The notes beneath the pieces are model-generated. The model was not told the origin of the DNA and did not search any database. It worked only from the letters and a program-made list of their open reading frames with translations. A DNA stretch of 64,000 bases from Rhexocercosporidium sp. MPI-PUGE-AT-0058 (lineage: Eukaryota; Ascomycota; Leotiomycetes; Helotiales): positions 682,001-746,000 of the forward strand of contig JAGTJL010000012.1 of assembly GCA_020746875.1 (NCBI GenBank), in the 5' to 3' direction. Of the stretch, positions 10,851 through 27,413 are shown one piece after another; position 1 is the first letter of the stretch, and every line of letters begins with the position of its first letter. The translations under genes and the position numbers were made by a program.

Positions 10851-12060
10851 ATGAATATGACCGTGGAATTCCGCATGTTCATTCCTAGGAAGACTTGTAT
10901 GCGATGCAGTGCACCAAACAGGGTGTGTGACAAGGCGGTCCTAAACTGTGGAAACTACTCCAGGTACCAAACTCGTAAAAAAAAATTGGTGGGCTTGAGA
11001 TGTTTGATGATGCCGATGAAGAGCGCCCAGACTCCTCAAACATTTCAGATACGAGTAACTGCCTGTTTAATTGCCTCTGAGTCCAGACCCTTCATCATCA
11101 GCGTCTGGTCTGAAGCATTTACCAGCTGACTCGCCTCAAAGACTCCGTCATCTCCAGACTTGGTTCTTCTATCTGAAGAAACCTCTACAATCCGAACCAA
11201 GGCTATGGCGCCATTGTTCCCCGTTGTGTCGATAACAAGCTACGTAGCCGTTCTTTAGCGACCTGGGAAGAAATGACATCGACATTGGTGTGGAATTCGG
11301 GTATTGGACACGTAAGTAAACCATCCTCCATGGAACGCTTATGTTACGCATCACATGAACCTAATGATGCCTTCTATATTGTTGCCGTTGAGTCCAGGCC
11401 GCACTCTCCTCTTGTTGGATCTGGGACTCAATTCTTTCACGGTCTGCTCAAACCCACAATAAATAACTCCCACTGGCACGATATTAACCATCGAACAAGC
11501 CATGTCTCTACTTTGCCCGACCTTAAGAAGCTTCTTACCTCCTGGAAAATGTGTACGCTGTCTCGAACAGCCCCACGGTTAAGCAGATATTCAGCATAGA
11601 AGAGCTCACCCTCGCCGTTCAAACAAGGATCATTTTCCAGACGATTTTGCGCACTCGAGATGGTATTCCCAGTTACACACTGGGACTCGGTTTCTGCAAT
11701 ACCTAGGCTGCTACGGGTTCAGACTTTCTCTAAGTGCATTGAAGCTGATCTTAGGACAGGGCGCTTCTCCTAACATTCAGAAAGAGGTAGCAAATGGCCC
11801 CCACAGCCAGCTCAGCTGAAAACTTCCACCCGGCTGTCATCACTTCTTTGATTTTCGTGCTCTCTACAATCACGAGTACAGTTGAGTCGTTAACAGCAGG
11901 CACACAACTTGACATTCCGCCACCCTTCGTCGTTTTTTGGTTATCTAAAGCAGCATCAATAACTACGGAGATGTTGATTATTGGGAGTAACTCAATGGAG
12001 GAAGATCTGAGAAGACTCAGGACTCGTAGAGGGTTATTGCAAGTGTGAAAAAGAGATGGC
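10851..12060 (+). pseudogene. Zn(II)2Cys6 transcription factor, decayed
   Basis: A degenerate zinc cluster lies at about 10890-10980: TCMRCSAPNRVCDKAVLNCGNYS. The first four cysteines have proper spacing, the fifth position is Tyr (TAC, where TGC would be Cys), and the sixth is not in place. After roughly 800 bases with many stops, an open piece at 11794-12048 ends PPPFVVFWLSKAAS...EEDLRRLRTRRGLLQV, then a TGA, then KRWL directly in frame. KRWL after an LR-rich helix is common at the C-terminus of this fungal family. The two ends are in different frames. An intact protein would be a nuclear pathway regulator; this one should be dead. The middle is not clearly alignable by eye. Confidence 0.55.
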
Positions 12061-12924
12061 TAGGTTGTAGTAAGTCTAAACAAATGCTGATGCTGTGCTG
12101 AGCTGAAGGAATATGTATATAATGGTATCTCGACTTCCTTGTTCAGGATACGACTCCACGCGTTTCGCGCTTTACAAGCTGTGGGACAAGGATAGTAATT
12201 CAAGACCATTGTCAAAGACAGGAGCCAAATCCTGCACCCGGTGAAAAGAGCATTGCCCTTGGTCTACAAGAGAGCTCGCTAAAGACCTCTTTTGCCTGTT
12301 CGAGTCACTTACTAGTGTTGATAAAAAGAGTTCTCCTTGATGTCGCAAGGCATTTATTTCACATAAATCACGCTTGTTTTAAATTTGATTGCACTTTAAA
12401 TGCCGTAAAAAGTCATTGTTACCTTGTGAATCTCAACTGTCAACCCTGGAACTACGCATCACAGTCCTCAGCAGCCAATAGTCTATCAAATGGTTAAACA
12501 ACCAACCCAATGCCTACAAATCGCTCATTTTGATTTCTAACGACATAATGCAGCCTTTTGGCAGCGAGCTGGCCCCCCATTTCCGGAAAATGCAGGTCAA
12601 GTAAGCAGACTCACAGGACTCGTTCCGGTGCTGACTCATGACATCGATTGGACAGGGCGGTGTCTCTCTCCCCGTGGAACAATGGAAACCGCATTTGTGT
12701 GGATGACATCTGCGGACCGAGGATAGTCATCATTGTGTCCGATTGGCAATTACCAAACAGAACGATCTGGCCCGGGATCTGCACTGTCTCGGTGTTTGTA
12801 TTCTCCTCCATATACTCGCATTAGATCACCATCTTCCAATTTTCTTGACAACCAAACCAACTCCCAACAATCTCTGGCATTTTCCTTTTTCCTTTCTCAC
12901 CCGAACCTTCCACAACAAATCACG
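12061..12924. other. Promoter side of the cyanamide hydratase gene
   Basis: No coding sequence recognised. The last 100 bases are pyrimidine-rich (CTTTTTCCTTTCTC before the ATG), as expected for a fungal core promoter and leader. Confidence 0.45.
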
Positions 12925-13704
12925 ATGAGTAACCCGGCGATTGAGAAATTTGGCTGGACCGCTGTGCCTCGTAAAATATCTACCCTGCTCGAACAATCAC
13001 AGGCATCTTCAGGACCAGCGAAGCCAGTCTTAGTATCCTCCATCTCGCTTCCTGATTCACCTCTTGCAAAGGCAGTTCACGAGTACGCCAAAAAAGAACT
13101 AGCTACCGAGACTTTCAACCACAGCATGCGAGTTTTTTACTATGGTAAACACCTTCCGAACCTCTCAGAGACTCGTCTAGATCAGTAACCAAAAACAGGG
13201 CAAGCAATCCTCACCCAGGCATTCCCAGCATGGTCAACCCCTTCGTTCAACGAAACTTATTTTCTCACGTGCCTTCTTCACGACATCGGAACAACAGACA
13301 GGAACATCACCGCTACACTGATGTCATTCGAGTTCTACGGCGGTCTAATCGTCCTCGATCTCCTGAAACAACATTCAGCACCCATTGAGCAAGCTGAGAA
13401 TGTCGCCGAGGCCGTCATCAGGCATCAGGATCTAGGCGATACTGGAACGCTCACTAGACTTGGAGGACTGATTCAGCTAGCGACGATTTTCGACAATATG
13501 GGCATGAACCCGACACTAGTCCACGAGGATACGATTAAGAATGTGGTAGCGGAATTTCCGAGACTGAAGTGGAGCTCTTGCTTTGCGAAGACGATCCGCA
13601 AGGAGAATGCGCTGAAGCCGTGGGCTCACACAACGCATCTTGGAGAGAATGAGTTTCCGTGTGGAGTTGAGAATAATCAGTTGATGGCTCCTTATGACGC
13701 ATGA
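12925..13704 (+). CDS. HD-domain cyanamide hydratase-like protein
   Basis: Exons 12925-13144 and 13199-13704 give 241 residues, the family length. HD ligands are visible: NHSMRVFYYG (His66) and LLHDIGTT (His101, Asp102), followed by RHQDLGDTGT. The ending WAHTTHLG is also typical of fungal cyanamide hydratases (relatives of yeast Ddi2/Ddi3). Known members are zinc enzymes converting cyanamide to urea. The physiological substrate in filamentous fungi is often unclear. The in-frame ATG at 12733 is rejected because the region before 12925 looks like leader. The gene is intact next to a degraded block. Confidence 0.87.
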
Positions 13705-15403
13705 GGAGAAATAAATGGGAAGCGATATGGTGTAAAATATTGTTTGGAGTGGAGCTTGAGCATCAGATGCTAAGCTGTGACTTTTGTACGGCAATGGAAT
13801 GATATGCCAACTTTCTTGCGGCAGATTTAAAAACAACGACAACAGGGATCTATACAATACACAGTCTGGGCCATGAAGCTGAATATTTTCATGCATTGGG
13901 CATCTACGTCTGAAATTTTAAATCCGTTCTGGTTAGGAACCATCATGAATCGCTGTCTGTACGACCATGTCATATTCCGTTACAAGCTGGTCTATAAGGT
14001 CTGAAGCTGTGGGAATAATCAATGCCTTTGAGATGTGTCGCTATTTGTGACAGAGTTGTCACAACAGACGATTTTTGAAAGGTAGGTGGGAAACTCTCCT
14101 TGCTTTAGTTCTAGTAGTAGTCCTAGCAAGGTGCAGGTGAGAACGAATATATTGAGATCACATCCTGCAATTGAATCTCAGAAAAAAAAAACATTTTCAA
14201 TATTACGAACCAAAATAAGGAACAGTAGCATTAGCTCACTCCGGATACCCGTCAAAGTTGCTATATGATAGGGTTCAGTTGCCCACCCTCCGAAATAATA
14301 AGCGAGAAGAACTTTATCCCGTAAACATCAGCAAAAACAACAATAACGAAAATGCAAAAAGAGGTCAACAACTACTAAAATTTCAACATCAACCTAATTT
14401 AGAAGAATAAAAAAATAAATCACATGAAAGTCCCTAGTATGCAAAGGAAGAGGAAATTTAGACAGCAAAACTCAACCCTCCTTACCATGAATAGGTTGCT
14501 AGTCTTTTTCATGGAAAGAGGGTGTGAGAAACACGGTGGTAGCGAATCCCAGTTTTTTACGACGGAAACCTGCTTGTTTTGAGATTTATATGGTTTAATG
14601 CTTACTTTCGCTAGCTGGGCTGCAAAATTATGCCGTTGCGCGTGTTCAGTCAACTTGTTGTTTGTTTGTTTTGGTTTAGTCCCTGCAGGACCGAATTGCG
14701 AACATTGGCACTCGGAGCTATACGCTGTACCTGAGACATTGAAGCCTCAATACTACACGGTTGATACGTTTAGAATATGAGCTAGTTCTTCAGACATGCC
14801 TGTGAAATTTGATAATCTCCTTTTTGGAGAATGTCGAGGGTGACCTATTTTTCGGCGATCCGATTAGCCGAGAAAGGAAAGAAAGGTGGCTACGGCTACC
14901 AAGCAATTCATCGACATAGCACTCAACCACGTCTACATATGTCAGAGAGATAAGAACGCATTTGAATCAACTCCTGGCTCAAATGAGTAATCAATCACGG
15001 ATCGGATGTAGACGACACGTAGAGTCCCTGAAACATTGCGATGCGATGCTGACCTGCTCGCCGTTCAGAGTGATTCTCATCAAAAGCAAGGCACACCGCG
15101 GAGACGATGTACCGCCACTTGTGTGCTAGGCTGGAATTCACAAGACACTTCCATAGTAATTACGAGAATGCTAGATGCTGGATTGATCTGGTCCGACCAG
15201 TAGAAAGAATATTTGAAGGACGGTTCACAAATTGGGCAAACAGTTCACATGTGCACTCCAGTAGAAGGGACCAACTGAATTCATGCTTATGTGTTTTAGG
15301 CGAGGTACAAACATTCATAACCATGCTCTTATCTCATCATATCATTTTCTTTATCCCATTACCCTCCAAGACGATTTTCACTGGTAGACATACTTGGTAC
15401 CAT
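13705..15403. other. Spacer, AT-rich, no gene recognised
   Basis: Lies between the hydratase and phosphoglucomutase 3' ends. Contains A-rich tracts around 14180-14420. No motif-bearing frame was found on either strand. Confidence 0.45.
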
Positions 15404-17221
<1,818 letters not shown>

Positions 17222-17768
17222 GGTTGCGGTGTAGATTGTTTGCAGAGGGGAATTGAGAGGAATTTAGGAGTCTTTAACAGAGGAGGAGGTTGTTGGAAGA
17301 GAGTAGCGAAGGAAATGGCTCTGGCATGGCATGGCGTTCAATAAAAGAAGGCGGCGAGCGATCGTACCGTGGGGGGCGTTCAACAAACGTCACTGAGCCA
17401 ATCCGAACAGCCAAGTCGGGCAAGGTTCCTGCCCATGGAGCCACCAATCACTAATAGTTAAACAGAAAATAGATAGATAGACCGATAATTTGGACGAGAA
17501 CGATATTCGAATGGGATGAAGAACGATTCCCGTCTGATATTTTGGCTCTGTGCCAGCGCCAGCACTTGTACTTCGTACTCTATGGAATACCCCTGGCCAG
17601 AACAAAGCAGAGGAGGATGGCATCTACATTCCCTTACCTTGAAGGATGCAATGTCTCCAAATCAAGCCCAATCTCGAGAAGTTTCTGTGAGTTCTGTAAG
17701 TGCTCTTGGTGGCTTGAGACATCTGAAGAGTTATTTCCGTAGCTCTGTTGCTCTTCATGACCGCCACC
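17222..17768. other. Promoter of phosphoglucomutase and 3' side of oligoribonuclease
   Basis: No coding sequence recognised. Confidence 0.45.
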
Positions 17769-18443
17769 TCATTTCTTGCCCTGGAATACGGCCTCTTTGT
17801 AGTATCTAGCTTCCGCAATACTTTCGAGGATGTCCATTTTGGCAGTGTGCGTATTCTGCTTCTTCGGGATCCCCAAAAGCGTATCCAAAGAGCCCCAGCG
17901 CTTCAGTGCTTCCTTCATAGTGCTAACATCGAATAGTCTATGGTGGAGGTGGCCGATGACTTTCTTGTACGGCTCCTGTCGGAGAAACGCCTTGTCTGCG
18001 TGTATGGAATTTCCAGCGAGAAGTCCTCTTTTGGGCTCCGGCACGAATTTCTTGATGTATTCAAAGAGGTCGGTGGCTGCTTGCTCGGGAGTGATTTTCG
18101 ACGCAAGAACTGCTGCTGTAAGACCGCTCTCGCCATGAGTCCGAGTACACCATTCATCCTGTGTTGCTTAGTGGCGGCCATGCACAGAGGAGAAGGATGA
18201 TGTACCATCTTGTCCATTGTCTCCTTGGATTGGTGTATCACTGCCCCCCATCCCTTCTCGTCAACTACGTCTAGGTTCCCATTTGTAATTATGCAGAAGA
18301 TTTCGATAATAACGTCGTTGTCAATATCCAGCCCGGTCATCTGCGAAAGCAAGTCAGCGAACCGCATGGGAGTTAAGGTGGCTTAGTGGACAAACCTCAC
18401 AATCAATCCATATCAGCGGGTGGCTGTTACTAAGACCAGCCAT
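17769..18443 (-). CDS. rex2: Oligoribonuclease (REX2/REXO2 type)
   Basis: Exons 18443-18396, 18340-18206 and 18158-17769 give 190 residues. This DEDDh 3'-5' exonuclease degrades 2-5 nt RNA remnants, in fungi mainly in mitochondria. Motif I is LIWIDCEMTGLD (Asp14, Glu16), motif II region is LLAGNSIHADKAFL, and the last motif is LFDVSTMKE after LHHR. The segment MDEWCTRTHGESGLT that straddles the exon 2/3 join is diagnostic. No clear mitochondrial presequence precedes residue 10, so location is uncertain. A CACGTG lies at 18585 about 140 bases upstream of the ATG. Confidence 0.93.
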
Positions 18444-19117
18444 TGTATCGTCTGGGGGTTGTTTTCGTCCGGATTGGGATTTGCGTTATCGTGGTGGAAA
18501 TGGGGATAATTCAGCTGAAGCCTTGCGATATCCAGCCTCGTATTTCCCACGATAGCCGGAGCAAACAACTTTTCTTTTATGTAACACGTGATTGACCTTA
18601 CATTTTCGAAGTTTTGCTCTCCTCTCTTCCTTTTCCTCTCGCTATTGATTTATAGATCCATTCAACTTATTAAGAAGTACAATCTGTTGGAAGTGTTTTG
18701 CATTGCTTGCATCTGCAATTTGCACCTTTGATAAGAAATACAAACTCTATTGGTAAAGTCCACGAGGTTCGTACTCTTGAAAATACCTTCTGAAGAAATT
18801 CACAATCACGGAAAGGGCAACGGAGGACTGGTTTCTATCTGTTTACTGTGTTGATTAGCCTTATGGCTAGATAATTGTAATTTGAATTCTGTGCCTTGTT
18901 CGTTTCGAATTTATTGCGGTTCTTGTTACCTTCCTTCCATTACTACCTGATGCGAATCCTTTCACAGAAAAATTAAAGTATACCTAGTCATCCAAGAGGT
19001 TCCTTTTTCCAATCTTGCTACTCGCCGCTCACAAAAATCTCGCTGAAACACTCCGAATCCCTATTTGCAATCCTTACGCTAATTGTCATGTTTCCAACCT
19101 TCCACCTCCTGGACCCA
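18444..19117. promoter_or_regulatory. Oligoribonuclease promoter region with a CACGTG
   Basis: Upstream sequence of the oligoribonuclease on the minus strand, then AT-rich spacer up to the next stop codon. CACGTG (E-box) at 18585-18590. The element is seen; its use is inferred. Confidence 0.3.
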
Positions 19118-19680
19118 TCACCCCCTCGTCGGAACCCCCGAACTCTCAATCTGCTCCAGCAGAAACTCCACCAACTCCTCATCTCCCCTCACACGACCCA
19201 AGTCGTTAAGATCGTTCGGGATGGCAATCAGCCGAATACCCGGCACGGCTCTCTGTGCAATCTCTCTGATCTCCTCTGTTTCCTCGTCGAAGAATGAGCC
19301 TGAGACGACCTATCCTCACTATCAGTTTAGCTCATACTGTGAGAGTTGAAGATTGAGAGGATCGGATATACTCATAACGTACCAAAAGACGTGGAGGCGT
19401 GACTAGAGATTTGAGGACGTGTTTGATGGTTGAAATGCCTGTGTTATTGTTTAGATACGGTATATTTCATGAAGACTTCGGGAGTCTAGGAAATTAGGAC
19501 ATACTCTCACAATTCGCAATGTGTACGACATTGTATTCCTTCTCCAACACCTAGCACAGTCAATTACAAATGCACAAAAAATACCCTTCAGTCCATACAT
19601 GCCTTAATGACCTTAGCCGTTACATCTTTGGCCCTTTGGGGTTCGCTGTCTGCGGACACGAGATATACTGGAGTGGACAT
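19118..19680 (-). CDS. Small conserved-looking protein of unknown function
   Basis: Exons 19680-19603, 19550-19505, 19438-19383 and 19309-19118 give 123 residues. I do not recognise the family. The protein starts MSTPVYLVSADSEPQRAKDV, a short beta strand and helix, continues with VHIANCESISTIKHVLKSL, then SGSFFDEETEEIREIAQRAV and PGIRLIAIPNDL. The alternating strand-helix pattern suggests a small alpha/beta fold, perhaps NmrA/Rossmann-like. Three joins are GT-AG; the first intron uses GC (AAG|GCATGT). The uninterrupted phase across four exons with good splice sites argues for a real gene. No signal peptide or membrane segment. Confidence 0.62.
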
Positions 19681-20051
19681 GTTGTTGTTCTTCTTCTAAT
19701 TATGCATGGGATGAGAGTTATCTTGATCTTCTATTAGACAACTTCAATACATCAAAAAAAGAGGGACAGAGGTGTGGTGGAAGTCAGGGTGCTTTTTTCC
19801 GTGAGTAAGCTGGATGCATTAGCAATCAGCACGTGTTGAAAGCGCAACTACGGACAGTCTTGATTAGGAGCTGTGTTAAGTGCGGTGCTAATATTGAGGA
19901 TGACATATTATGCTGTTCGTGTTGCAATTTCGTTGTTCATTAGACTTTTAGGCTTATCCAACAGCTTTTTTCATGGCATAATGACCTTACTATTAGCAGA
20001 CCCATGCAATTTGACTTTCAAAATACCATGTAATGTTCTCACAGGCAGCAC
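19681..20051. other. Promoter of the small unknown gene
   Basis: CACGTG at 19830-19835, 150 bases upstream of the start. Otherwise nothing recognised. Confidence 0.35.
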
Positions 20052-21150
20052 TTAAAGACGGACATGCCATCTATCAAACTTCCCGTTCCGATATCCATCC
20101 AAGGCAGCATTCACCTTATCGTCATCCAGGCCCTCGATGACATTATACTGCAACAACTTGATCTCTCCCTTTTCAATCCACTCTGGGAATAATTTCCAAA
20201 ACAAGGTGGCAAATTCCGGGTGGCTTGTCGAAGATCCATACAACTGTCTCTCCTCGAATCCAGCCTTCTTCTGAGCCGCAACAGCCTCATCAACTACTCC
20301 GGGGATGAGATGGAGTAAGGTGCCTCTCTTCGAGTTTGAAAGTAGGGAGATGCCGAACGTGTGGTCGCCCCCGTTGAAGGTGTCATACAGGAACACCAAG
20401 TCATCTCCAACAAGTGCTCTTACTTGAGTAGCAAGATCAGATGCCTTGCGGTCAAGAACATGGGTTGCACCGTAATCTTTCAACTCCTTCTCGGAGTCCA
20501 GGGAAGCTGTAACGATGATCGTTCCAATACCAGCAATTCGAGCAAACTGTACAGCAAACTTGCCACAAGCAGTTCCTCCACCGATGATCACCAGGGTGAT
20601 TGCCTTATAGTTGAAGGTCTTTGACTCAGGAGTTCCTGGAAAAGGAAATCCAAAGCCCGCTTTGGTTCCTTCGCTGGTGAACAGAGCAGTAGCGGACGTG
20701 AAGGCATTGATAGGAAAGACCGCGGCGTCGGCCTCAGAGATGCTCTTCGGGACCAGGGCTGAAAATCGTTCGTCTACAAGGGTGTACTCTTGAAGTCCTC
20801 CTGATAGATTATTGGCGAGGCTGAACAGGGCCTGGGAGAAGACCTTGGAGCCAACAGGGAAGGCCGATGTATTAGGACCGGTTTTCACGACTTCGCCGAC
20901 AAGGTCGAAGGCTAAAATAGCTGGGAGGTTGCTGCCGATGTTGAACACATTGTCATCGCGGAGCTTCTGGTCGAGCGGTGTCACTGTATTTTGTCAGGGA
21001 TTGTTGGCCAATGGCTGCGAGTGTTTGCTTACTTCCTGCGACTGAGATCTTGATGAGTAGCTCATGTTCCTTAGGTTCGGGAATCGGGATTGTGATTTTT
21101 GTGAGAGGCTTTGCGATCTCCGTGAGAGCGAGTGCGGTTTGTGTTGCCAT
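20052..21150 (-). CDS. Medium-chain dehydrogenase/reductase, zinc-independent (enoyl-reductase/quinone-oxidoreductase type)
   Basis: Exons 21150-21033 and 20983-20052 give 349 residues. An N-terminal GroES-like domain with PEPKEHELLIKI and FDLVGEVVKTG is followed by an NAD(P)-binding domain VIIGGGTACGKFAVQFARIAG. Next come VTASLDSEKELKDYGATHVLD and a C-terminal cap. The catalytic zinc ligands of alcohol dehydrogenases are absent. Family members reduce enoyl or quinone substrates; the substrate is unknown. Some relatives are trans-enoyl reductases of polyketide clusters, but no synthase is nearby. A 49-nt intron separates the two exons with GGA-A|GT phase. Confidence 0.88.
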
Positions 21151-22314
21151 TGCGTATGATGTTTGATATTTGTGATTCTTCAAAAGAAAAGACAAAAAGG
21201 TGGCGGAGGGATTATATACGTATACTTGTTGTCACACCAAAAAGGAAAGATCGAGTGAAACCACATCACCAATTAAAGAAGTCATCCTGCAGTTTTACAT
21301 CAAGCTTTGAAATCAAATTGAAGCAATCCAGAACAGACCGAGGCTAAAGTTGAATCGGAGTAACTATGCACCTTTGCACCTCATAATGTAGTGCATAAGC
21401 AAAGAGCAGAGCACGTAGAAAGGACTTAACGGATTTAGTACCCCCCGATCGCGTGCCAGTGTCACGCTGAATGGTCATCGTTTGCAGGGACATATAATAA
21501 TATCGTGCGTCCGTTAAGTTTCTCGAATGGGAACGGGAACGGGAACGGAATAGAATTTAACATACCGATAGATCATCTTCGTATAGCTGAAGCAAATCGA
21601 TGGATTTATTAGCGGGGTATGAGAGCCTGGGGAGCCTGAGAACTTCGGACCTGGATTCGGTGCCCGAGAGCCTGAGATAGAAAGCGAAGGCTGACGCGAA
21701 TCCTTAAAGAGAGCAATGCAACTTGTAGCCCTTGATATTTGCCCAGTGGATGATCCTGCAAAGGGGCAAGTAATTCAACATTGGAAATATAAGATGACTC
21801 AATTTCCTCATCGACATTCCAAAGCTTTCAGATTACAGCAACTACCAAAAGCAATCGGCAATATCATCCTAACGACAGCGTAAAGCTTTGCAGTGATTCA
21901 TGACAAGTTGCATATCTTGACCATAGCTAGGATGGATTCGAACCATGTTCCACCAATCTTCCCTATTCAAACCAACACTCCCAAGAAGAAGGAAGACTGG
22001 CCAGTCGCTGATGAGCAGATAAGAATATGTACTTTGGTGCCGATAAATCAGCGTCTGAATTCTAAGACATGTATGCATGTCCTGTATGTCTAAGCAAAAG
22101 ACCGATTTTCTACTTGACCGTGGTTGAAGAGCCAAGTAAACGCCATGCTGTGAATAAAACCCATTGTTGAAACTTTTCCTGAGAAGACCTTTGTAAATGC
22201 CGTTGAAGGACAAATGCTGTTTTCCCCAGATCATACCATCATTAGTCGTGTTGAAAGTTTCGTCCCACTATCGCCTGTACAAAAGAAACCCAAATAACAG
22301 AAAAGAAAAGAAGT
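21151..22314. other. Spacer between reductase promoter and SAHH 3' end
   Basis: A short imperfect GGGAAC tandem lies at 21530-21550. No gene recognised. Confidence 0.4.
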
Positions 22315-25495
<3,181 letters not shown>

Positions 25496-26721
25496 ATGGC
25501 GGACGCTCCAGCAAAAGAGATCCCGTTGAACTCGGTGCAGATCGAGGCACTGGTATGATACAATTATTCGCCCTGGAGGGGATATGGTCTAATGAGATTT
25601 GCAGGTGGTTATGAAGATTGTCAAGGCATGCTCTGCGACTTTCCCAACTACGGCGACTGGATCCATCGTGGGCATGGATATTAATGGAACCCTACAAATC
25701 ACCAACTGCTTCCCATTCCCAACCGCAGACATCGCAGCCTCCGATTCTCACCCCAACGATCATATGGCTGCTTCAAACATTGCTGCCGCAGCTCCTCGAT
25801 CCAAGTCCAACATCGCATACCAGAATGAGATGATCAAGTACCTGCGAGAGGTTAACGTGGACGCAAACAATGTTGGATGGTACACGAGCGCAAATATGGG
25901 CAACTTTATCAATTCCAGCCTGATCGAGAACCAGTTTCACTACCAGAAGGAGCCAAACGAGAGAACTGTTGCTTTGGTACACGATGTTAGCAGAAGTTCC
26001 CAGGGTGCTTTGAGTCTGCGGGCTTTCAGATTATCTCCGACCTTTATGGCTGCATTTAAGGAGAGCAAGTTCACGACTGATCAGTAAGTCCGAATTATAC
26101 AGATATCTTTTTTTTTTTTTTTTTTTGGAAAAGAGGATCTAACGTTTCACCAGCATGCAAAAGTCGAAGCTTACATACAAAGACATCTTGATCGAACTCC
26201 CAATCATCGTCCACAACTCCCACCTCTTGACATCCTTCCTCCACCAAATGCCTGCCGAACTCCCAAAGAAGGACCTTGAGTTCCCCGCCAGCCTGTCAGA
26301 CCTCACCGCAAATGCTCCTCAACTCCCACTATACCCCAACTTCGAGTCTCTTGACCTGTCCGTCGATCCTTTCCTGGAGAGAACTTGCGATCAACTCCTC
26401 GATAGCATAGAGACACACTACACCGAACTCAATAACTTCCAATACTTCCAGAGACAACTGGCCCGTGAGCAGACCAAGGTCACCGCATGGAAGACGAAGC
26501 GGGCGGCAGAGAACGCTACCCGAGTCCAACAGAAGCTGGCACCACTTCCCGAGGATGAGTGGGAGAGACTCTTCAAGTTGCCAACCGAGCCAAGCCGATT
26601 GGAGGGAATGTTGAACGCACGCCAGGTTGAGCAATACTCAAGGCAGGTGGATGGATTCACGGCCAGCATCACAAGCAAGATGTTTGCGGTTAAGAGCAAC
26701 TTGTTGCCCGATTCTGAGTAG
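25496..26721 (+). CDS. Translation initiation factor eIF3 subunit H
   Basis: Exons 25496-25552, 25605-26083 and 26154-26721 give 367 residues. An N-terminal MPN domain starts after [13 protein letters not shown] and includes [21 protein letters not shown] and [11 protein letters not shown]. The Zn-ligand JAMM motif is degenerate as expected for a structural MPN subunit. The C-terminal half has [15 protein letters not shown] and a helical tail with [16 protein letters not shown]. It is a noncatalytic subunit of the cytosolic eIF3 complex. The second intron carries a run of 19 T. Convergent with MIX23. Confidence 0.93.
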
Positions 26722-27413
26722 AGGTCATGTTATGTCGTGGGGGATGGGAAGGCTTTCAGATGGATTTCTGCTATCTCATCTTTTGATGACACTCTGGGGG
26801 TTTGCATGGGCTGGCGTTCAGAGGGATATGCTGATAAGCGGGCCAACTGACTTAAAATGAGTGGAGGGCATAGATATCAGCACTGGATTGTGTTTTGCAA
26901 TCCGGCTTGCTGTTGTTAAATCAAACATGTAATTTCTCAAACTTGATCCCCATCCTCAACGTTTGAACCAAAGCATTAGCAATCCAGCTGTAGGTCAATA
27001 GACACGGGCTCTCCCACTCCTTCTCTCAAGATACCAACTATGCGCCGCGTACATGTGGTGTATCCTCTAATTCAATTGCCTAGCGCCGCCGCCCATGACA
27101 CAATTGCTGCCCTTACAGTCTTAAAACTTTTAATAACATGAAGCTAACCAAAAGGCTTTACCTTTGATATGCCATCCTACAATCTGATATGACTGGTTCG
27201 AAATGTGAGAACAGAAATGTCCTAAAACTGCGCGGGACATTGGAACTTGGGAGGGGTCCATAGGTAGAGCTGAAATGTGTTATTTTCGTCTAATGATCCG
27301 ATATAAGGATACAAATCACCTTTGACGCCTACGTTATCCGAGTCGACACCTATAGCCCAATACGCAACTCCTGAATGCTCATGCTCATAATTCGTTCACT
27401 ACCCCCGAAACTC
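26722..27413. other. Convergent 3' spacer
   Basis: 3' UTRs of eIF3h and MIX23. No gene recognised. Confidence 0.45.

Noticed and set aside
12733..12924. N-terminal extension of cyanamide hydratase
   Set aside because: In frame but rich in Pro/Ser/Cys with leader-like composition; family begins at the ATG at 12925.
20052..21150. Trans-enoyl reductase of a polyketide cluster
   Set aside because: Fold is compatible but no synthase or tailoring genes are near; general MDR call kept.
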